In this document: one piece after another, positions 58,603 through 64,000 of the stretch
Layout: every line of letters starts with the position of its first letter
Position numbering within the stretch: the first letter of the stretch is position 1
Assembly (NCBI RefSeq): GCF_024323335.1
Contig: NC_066583.1
Location: 358,676,377 to 358,740,376, forward strand
DNA: 64,000 bases
From: Lathyrus oleraceus
Lineage: Eukaryota; Streptophyta; Magnoliopsida; Fabales; Fabaceae
Direction: 5' to 3'
The notes under the pieces: model-generated
Seen by the model: only the letters and a program-made list of their open reading frames with translations
Told to the model about the DNA's origin: nothing
The model's database searches: none
Made by a program: the position numbers and the translations under genes

Positions 58603-61600
58603 ATGGAGCAGTTGGAACAAGAGAACCAGAGTTTGAGAGATGAAGTCGCCAGACTTGGCGCTCTGATGGAGCAACTCCTTGCTGCCCAGAATCAGCCTGC
58701 TCCTCAACAACCAGCAACTCCGGTTCAGCGGACAGTTATATCAGAGGTAGCTACTACATCGGTGCCTGTCAGTGCCCATCAGCCTAATGCTATGCCTCCC
58801 GGTTTTCCTTGGGGGATGCCTCCTGGCTTCATGCCTGATCTGCCAGCTCCTACGTTTGCTCAAATGCCGGCATCTAGCCCGGTCCCTATTCCTGTTCCTC
58901 CTGTCGTGCATACCATGCCTAGGGTAGACGACACCATTTATCACTCTGAAGCGTCTGAGGGCTCAGATGTTCACGAGAAAATGGATGCGATGAACGATCA
59001 ATTCCTCGAGCTGAGGAAGGAATTGAGAACTCTTAGAGGCAAAGATCTCTTCGGCAAGTCAGCAGCCGAACTTTGTCTAGTTCCCGGCGTTAAAATACCA
59101 GTTAAATTCAAAGTCCCAGACTTTGAAAAGTATAAGGGGAACACTTGTCCTTTGGCACACTTGGTCATGTATGCCAGAAAGATGTCCACGCAGACCGACA
59201 ACGATCAACTCTTGATCCACTACTTTCAAGACAGTTTGTCTGGTGCTGCCCTCCGTTGGTACATGAGCCTGGACAGCGTCAACATCCGCTCTTTCAACGA
59301 CCTTGGCGAAGCTTTCGTCAAACAATATAAATACAACGTTGACATGGCGCCTGACAGAGATCAACTCAGGTCTATGTCACAAAAGGACAAAGAGACGTTC
59401 AAGGAGTACGCCCAGAGATGGCGTGAGCTGGCAGCTCAAATCACTCCACCATTAGAAGAGAAAGAGATGACCAAGATCTTTCTGAAGACTCTTGGGTCAT
59501 TCTATTATGAGAGAATGGTGGCCAGCGCTCCCTCTGATTTCACCGAGATGGTGAACATGGGGATGCGTCTTGAAGAAGGTGTCCGCGAAGGACGATTAGC
59601 AAAAGATGATGGTTCTTCCTCTAAGCGGTATGGAGCGTTTAAGAGGAAAGAAGGTGAAGCGCATGCTGTGCAGTCTCAGCCAAAGCATAGAAGACCCTCT
59701 GTTCAGAGGAAGCCTGCACATCATTCCAAACATCAGCATCAGGTGGCTCATGTGGCACCTGTATTCAAGGATAATGTTCAGCAGTATCAGCATCAGCAGC
59801 AATATCCACAACCGCAATATCAACAGCAACAGCAGCGTCCACAGCAACAGGCTTACCAGCCTCGTGGAAGTACGACCAATCAAGCAAATGTGAACTATGA
59901 TAGGAAGAAGGTCAGCTTCGACCCTATTCCGATGACATATACAGAGCTTTATCCCTCCTTGTTGGAGAGGAAGTTGGTTTCTCCTAGGGATCCTCCTGCT
60001 ATTCCTACAAATCCGCAATGGTGGTACAAACCAGACCAGCATTGTGTCTACCATTCCGGTGCTCCGGGCCACAACGTTGAGAACTGTTTCCCGCTGAAGA
60101 ATAAGGTTCAAGACCTCATGAGAAGCGGAATTCTGAGTTTTGAAGACTCCAACCCTAATGTCACCAGGAACCCATTGCCTTCGCATGGGAAATCCGTGAA
60201 TATGATCCAGGAAGACCTTGGGAAGTACAAGGTGAAGTATGTCAGCCATATCCGGCAGTCATTGGTTGGATTACATAAGATGCTGTGTCAGCACAGCTAT
60301 TTGAAGCATAACCATGACCAGTGCCGTGTCTGTTCTGTTAACCGCTTGGGTTGTGATCAAGTGCGCTGTGAACTTCAGAAATTGTTGAACGAAGGTACCA
60401 TTGAGATTCTCCAGAATCGCAATGTGGATACAGTTGAACCCGAAGTGAGTGTCATCTCCCCGGTGTTCAAATTGCCAGAGCCCGTTGTTATTCGGTATAA
60501 TAGCAACAAGCCTAAAGCTTCGCCTTCTCTGATTATCAAGCCAGTTGGCCCTGCGCCTTATTCATCTGATCGAGCTGTACCCTTCCGGTACAATCCTGTT
60601 GCTGTCCAGGATGGGGTCGAGGTACCTTTGCCTTCTACTTCTGTTACCACTGTCGCTGATGTTAGTGGATTGACCCGCAGTGGTCGTGTGTTTTCCGCAC
60701 CTGCCAAAGCTCCTGCTGTTTCTTCTGAATCTGTTGAGCGTCCTGTGGGGACTGCTGTGAATGTTCAGAATCCGGCACTTGATGTTGCCAAACCCTCCTC
60801 CTCTGTACAAAAGACTCCTGTTTCTTCAGATGGCCCGAGTGGCATTATTGATGAAGAATTTGATGAGATGCTGAGGCTCATCAGAAAGAGTGAGTACAAC
60901 ATTGTAGACCAGCTTCTACATACGCCTTCCAAGATTTCCATCCTTTCTTTGTTGCTGAATTCAGAGCCCCATAGGGAATCTCTGCAGAAAGTCTTGGACC
61001 TGGCGTATGTCGATCACGACGTCACCTTGGAACAATTCGATAGCATTGTTGCAAACATTACCGCTTGCAACACTCTGAGCTTCTGTGACGCTGATCTCCC
61101 TGAGGAGGGAAGAGACCACAACATGGCTTTACATATATCCATGAATTGCAAATCTGATGCAATGTCCAATGTACTGGTGGACACTGGATCATCTCTGAAT
61201 GTATTGCCGAAATCCACACTCTCTCGATTGTCATATCAAGGTCCTCCTATGAGGCAGAGTGGGGTTGTTGTAAAAGCTTTTGATGGGTCGCGTAAGACCG
61301 TGATTGGGGAAGTTGACCTCCCAATCAAGATTGGACCAAGTGATTTCCAGATCACTTTTCAAGTAATGGATATTCACCCATCATACAGCTGTCTCTTGGG
61401 CAGACCATGGATTCACGAGGCTGGCGCCGTGACATCCACCCTACACCAAAAGTTGAAGTTTGTGAAAAACAAGAAATTGGTTGTAGTAGGGGGAGAAAAG
61501 GCTCTCCTGGTCAGTAACTTGTCTTCTTTCTCGTACATTGATGCAGAGGATGAAGTTGGAACTCAGTTCCAAGCTTTATCTATTGATAAACCAATCGAGA

Positions 61601-61920
61601 AGAAGTCTCCTTCATTCACTTCCTACCGTGATGCAAAGCTGGCCATTGAATGTGGTGCAGTTGCTGGATTAGGGAAAGTGCTTGAACTTGAAGATAACCG
61701 ATCCCGGGCTGGCATTGGCTATGGTTCTGGGGCATGCAACGAGCAAGGTCTGTTCACCAGTGGAGGATTCATCCATGCTGATCAACCTGCAGAAGAGGAA
61801 GCTGCTGCTATCATTGAAGAAGAAGATGCAGAAGACTTGAACAATTTTGTTATTCCTGGTGGTGTCTGCCACAATTGGGTCGCTGTGGATGTTCCTACAG
61901 TTATCCATAGATCAGAGTAA
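58603..61920 (+). CDS. gag-pro: Ogre gag-protease, intact first exon of gag-pol
   Basis: 1105-aa open frame. Residues 1-30 form a coiled coil (MEQLEQENQSLRDEVARL). A Pro-rich linker follows (about 40-115). The retrotransposon gag domain spans about 165-335 (KFKVPDFEKYKG, YFQDSLSGAALRWYMSL, FKEYAQRWRELAAQI). A Gln/His-rich region (about 350-425) and a CX2HX5HX4C motif (CVYHSGAPGHNVENC, 481-495) come next. The aspartic protease is at about 840-960 with catalytic LVDTGSS (Asp860) and LLGRPWIHEAGAV. The frame upstream is open to 58531 without another ATG. The stop at 61918 lies inside a probable intron beginning at 61917, so the unspliced product is Gag-Pro and the spliced one Gag-Pro-Pol. No disruption is seen, so it may be recently active. 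Confidence 0.93.
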   Translation: MEQLEQENQSLRDEVARLGALMEQLLAAQNQPAPQQPATPVQRTVISEVATTSVPVSAHQPNAMPPGFPWGMPPGFMPDLPAPTFAQMPASSPVPIPVPPVVHTMPRVDDTIYHSEASEGSDVHEKMDAMNDQFLELRKELRTLRGKDLFGKSAAELCLVPGVKIPVKFKVPDFEKYKGNTCPLAHLVMYARKMSTQTDNDQLLIHYFQDSLSGAALRWYMSLDSVNIRSFNDLGEAFVKQYKYNVDMAPDRDQLRSMSQKDKETFKEYAQRWRELAAQITPPLEEKEMTKIFLKTLGSFYYERMVASAPSDFTEMVNMGMRLEEGVREGRLAKDDGSSSKRYGAFKRKEGEAHAVQSQPKHRRPSVQRKPAHHSKHQHQVAHVAPVFKDNVQQYQHQQQYPQPQYQQQQQRPQQQAYQPRGSTTNQANVNYDRKKVSFDPIPMTYTELYPSLLERKLVSPRDPPAIPTNPQWWYKPDQHCVYHSGAPGHNVENCFPLKNKVQDLMRSGILSFEDSNPNVTRNPLPSHGKSVNMIQEDLGKYKVKYVSHIRQSLVGLHKMLCQHSYLKHNHDQCRVCSVNRLGCDQVRCELQKLLNEGTIEILQNRNVDTVEPEVSVISPVFKLPEPVVIRYNSNKPKASPSLIIKPVGPAPYSSDRAVPFRYNPVAVQDGVEVPLPSTSVTTVADVSGLTRSGRVFSAPAKAPAVSSESVERPVGTAVNVQNPALDVAKPSSSVQKTPVSSDGPSGIIDEEFDEMLRLIRKSEYNIVDQLLHTPSKISILSLLLNSEPHRESLQKVLDLAYVDHDVTLEQFDSIVANITACNTLSFCDADLPEEGRDHNMALHISMNCKSDAMSNVLVDTGSSLNVLPKSTLSRLSYQGPPMRQSGVVVKAFDGSRKTVIGEVDLPIKIGPSDFQITFQVMDIHPSYSCLLGRPWIHEAGAVTSTLHQKLKFVKNKKLVVVGGEKALLVSNLSSFSYIDAEDEVGTQFQALSIDKPIEKKSPSFTSYRDAKLAIECGAVAGLGKVLELEDNRSRAGIGYGSGACNEQGLFTSGGFIHADQPAEEEAAAIIEEEDAEDLNNFVIPGGVCHNWVAVDVPTVIHRSE

Positions 61921-62194
61921 TTGTTCATTTTGTTTAAAACCCTTCTCCCATGCCAAAAGGAGAAGTGATGACATTGTTGGCAAAGCATATATACAATGAT
62001 ATTTTCATTCAATTTTTGCATTGTCAAAACATTTGTTTTTCCTTTGTTTTCACTTTTTGCTTTTCTTTATGAAATCAGTGATCACAAAAAACCATAAAAA
62101 CAAAATAAAAGCTGCGAAAGCAACATTTCTCATCTGCATAATGATTTGCTTGTTTAAAATTATGAAGTTTTTCTTAACCAAAATCATTATGCAG
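61917..62194 (+). other. Probable Ogre intron between protease and reverse transcriptase
   Basis: Donor CAGA|GTAATT at 61917 and acceptor TTATGCAG|G ending 62194 bound 278 bp of T-rich sequence that contains the gag-pro stop and further stops in every frame. Removing it leaves two bases of a codon on the left and one on the right, restoring a Glu codon and one continuous frame into RT. An intron at this place is a known diagnostic feature of Ogre elements. Inferred from phase and splice motifs only. Confidence 0.8.
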
Positions 62195-64000
62195 GTTGAT
62201 ACTAAAACCCATTGAACATAATGATCCAACGCCATCTCCCAATTTTGAATTCCCTGTATTTGAGGCAGAGGAAGATGACGTTGAAGAGATTCCTGATGAG
62301 ATCACCCGTCTCCTTGAGCACGAAGAGAAGATCATTCAGCCGCATCTCGAAGACTTGGAAACAGTCAACTTGGGATCTGAAGATTGTGAGCGCCTGGTGA
62401 AGATTGGGGCACTTCTTGAAGGGTCTGTTAAGGAAGATTTGATCAGCTTGCTACGAGAATATTCAGATATCTTTGCTTGGTCCTATGAAGACATGCCGGG
62501 TTTAGATACAGATATTGTGCAACATTTCCTGCCTTTGAAGCCTGAGTGCGTGCCTGTGAAGCAGAAGCTCAGAAGAACTCATCCAGATATGGCAGTGAAG
62601 ATCAAAGAGGAAGTTCAGAAGCAAATTGATGCGGGGTTTCTGGTGACTTCGACATATCCTCTATGGGTGGCCAATATTGTGCCTGTTCCTAAGAAGGACG
62701 GAAAAGTCCGTATGTGCGTTGATTACAGAGATTTGAATAAAGCTAGCCCAAAAGATGATTTTCCTCTACCACACATTGACATGTTGGTAGACAATACAGC
62801 TAAATTCAAAGTCTTTTCCTTTATGGACGGATTTTCCGGATATAATCAAATCAAGATGGCACCAGAGGATATGGAGAAGACAACATTCATCACACCTTGG
62901 GGAACATTCTGTTATCGAGTGATGCCCTTCGGTTTGAAGAACGCCGGAGCCACGTATCAACGAGCTATGACTACCTTGTTTCATGACATGATGCACAAGG
63001 AGATAGAAGTCTATGTTGATGATATGATTGCTAAGTCCCGAACGGAAGTTGAGCATATTGAGCATTTGTTGAAGCTTTTCCAGCGTTTGAGGAAATTCCA
63101 ACTTCGTCTGAATCCAAACAAATGCACTTTTGGAGTCCGTTCCGGAAAGTTGTTGGGTTTTGTGGTAAGTGAAAGAGGTATTGAGGTTGATCCTGCAAAG
63201 GTCAAAGCAATACAAGAGATGCCCGCACCCAAAACTGAGAAGCAAGTCCGAGGTTTTCTTGGCCGCTTGAACTACATTTCCAGATTTATATCCCACATGA
63301 CTGCCACATGTGCGCCGATATTCAAGCTCCTCCGGAAAGATCAGTCTCATGATTGGACCGAGGATTGCCAGAAAGCTTTCGACAGTATCAAAGATTATCT
63401 GTCCGAACCTCCGATTTTGTCTCCGCCTGTAGAAGGAAGACCTCTGATTATGTACTTAACAGTTCTTGAAGACTCGATGGGTTGTGTACTCGGTCAACAA
63501 GATGAATCAGGGAAGAAAGAGTTTGCTATCTACTACCTCAGTAAGAAGTTTACTGATTGTGAGTCTCGGTACTCTATGCTTGAGAAGACGTGCTGTGCTT
63601 TAGCTTGGGCAGCTAAGCGTTTGCGCCAGTACATGATAAATCATACAACTTGGTTGATATCCAGAATGGATCCAATTAAGTATATCTTCGAGAAGCCTGC
63701 TTTAACTGGGAGGATTGCCCGTTGGCAGATGTTGTTGTCTGAGTATGATATTGAGTATCGAGCTCAGAAAGCTATCAAAGGTAGTATCTTGGCTGACCAC
63801 TTAGCGCACCAGCCAATTGAAGATCATCAGTCTGTTCAGTATGACTTCCCTGACGAGGAAATTCTGTATTTGAAGATGAAAGATTGCGATGAGCCTACAC
63901 TTGATGAAGGTCCAGAACCTGGTTCCAGATGGACGATGGTGTTTGATGGCGCTGTTAATCAATATGGAAATGGAATTGGGGCAGTAATTGTTAATCCCCA
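62195..64000 (+). CDS. pol: Ogre pol second exon: RT, RNase H, start of second RNase H (partial)
   Basis: Open from the acceptor to the window edge with no stop, in the frame with codons at 62196, 62199 and so on. It lacks an ATG at its start because it is a downstream exon. An acidic linker (FEAEEDDVEEIPDEI) is followed by RT from about 62560 with YPLWVANIVPVPKKDGKVRM, CVDYRDLNKASPKDDFPLPH, and the catalytic YVDDM at 63012-63026. A Ty3-type RNase H follows at about 63370-63830 (FAIYYLSKKF, ESRYSMLEKTCCALAWAAKR). After a linker, RWTMVFDGAVNQYGNGIGAV (from 63934) opens a second RNase H of the archaeal type found in Tat/Ogre elements. Integrase lies beyond 64000. Catalytic motifs look intact, as expected for a young copy. 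Confidence 0.93.

Noticed and set aside
59596..60249. 217-aa minus-strand frame
   Set aside because: Antisense shadow of the intact gag coding region, with Leu/Ile/Arg-rich composition and no domain.
62766..63350. 194-aa minus-strand frame
   Set aside because: Antisense shadow of the reverse transcriptase.

Overview
The window is plant nuclear DNA, made entirely of LTR retrotransposons nested in one another. I see no host gene, tRNA, rRNA or CRISPR array. The intron-containing Ogre-type Ty3/gypsy element with a tRNA-Arg-type primer site, Athila/Cyclops-like and SIRE-like elements, and the AT-rich, strongly decayed spacers point to a legume of the pea/vetch tribe (Fabeae). The species cannot be fixed from the sequence.

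Layout. 1-1294: minus-strand Ty3/gypsy-type LTR piece. 1298-8100: remnant of a SIRE-like Ty1/copia element (gag, deleted pol, envelope-like ORF, 3' LTR). 8101-11004: 3' end and LTR of a second SIRE-like copia element. 11005-12796: RT/RNase H and LTR of a third copia element. 12797-17326: minus-strand pieces: an LTR fragment, a copia 5' LTR plus gag, and a copia pol plus 3' LTR. 17327-18085: unassigned LTR-like stretch with a (TA)n array.

18091-25312: a 5-kb minus-strand Ogre-type LTR with a primer-binding site on one side and a purine tract plus repeat-rich 3' UTR on the other. 25313-37430: a decayed minus-strand Athila/Cyclops-like element. Its gag is split by a 4.75-kb Ogre-type solo LTR with a 5-bp target duplication, and its gag-pro block is present twice. 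37431-42614: copia RNase H scrap, a third Ogre-type LTR truncated onto an Ogre-type gag, which is in turn cut by a second Athila-like element (42615-47281: 3' LTR, envelope-like ORF, hairpin-rich spacer).

47282-64000: the youngest-looking element, a plus-strand Ogre: 8.56-kb 5' LTR, primer site, leader with duplicated hairpins, intact ORF1, intact gag-protease, a 278-bp phase-consistent intron, then RT, RNase H and the start of a second RNase H at the window edge. Its genes would act together: ORF1 (unknown role), Gag for particle assembly, protease for maturation, and RT/RNase H for cDNA synthesis. The integrase and 3' LTR lie beyond the window.

Boundaries of decayed elements come from TG..CA ends, PBS/PPT signals and by-eye homology, and most are accurate to only a few bases to tens of bases. 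No database search was possible.
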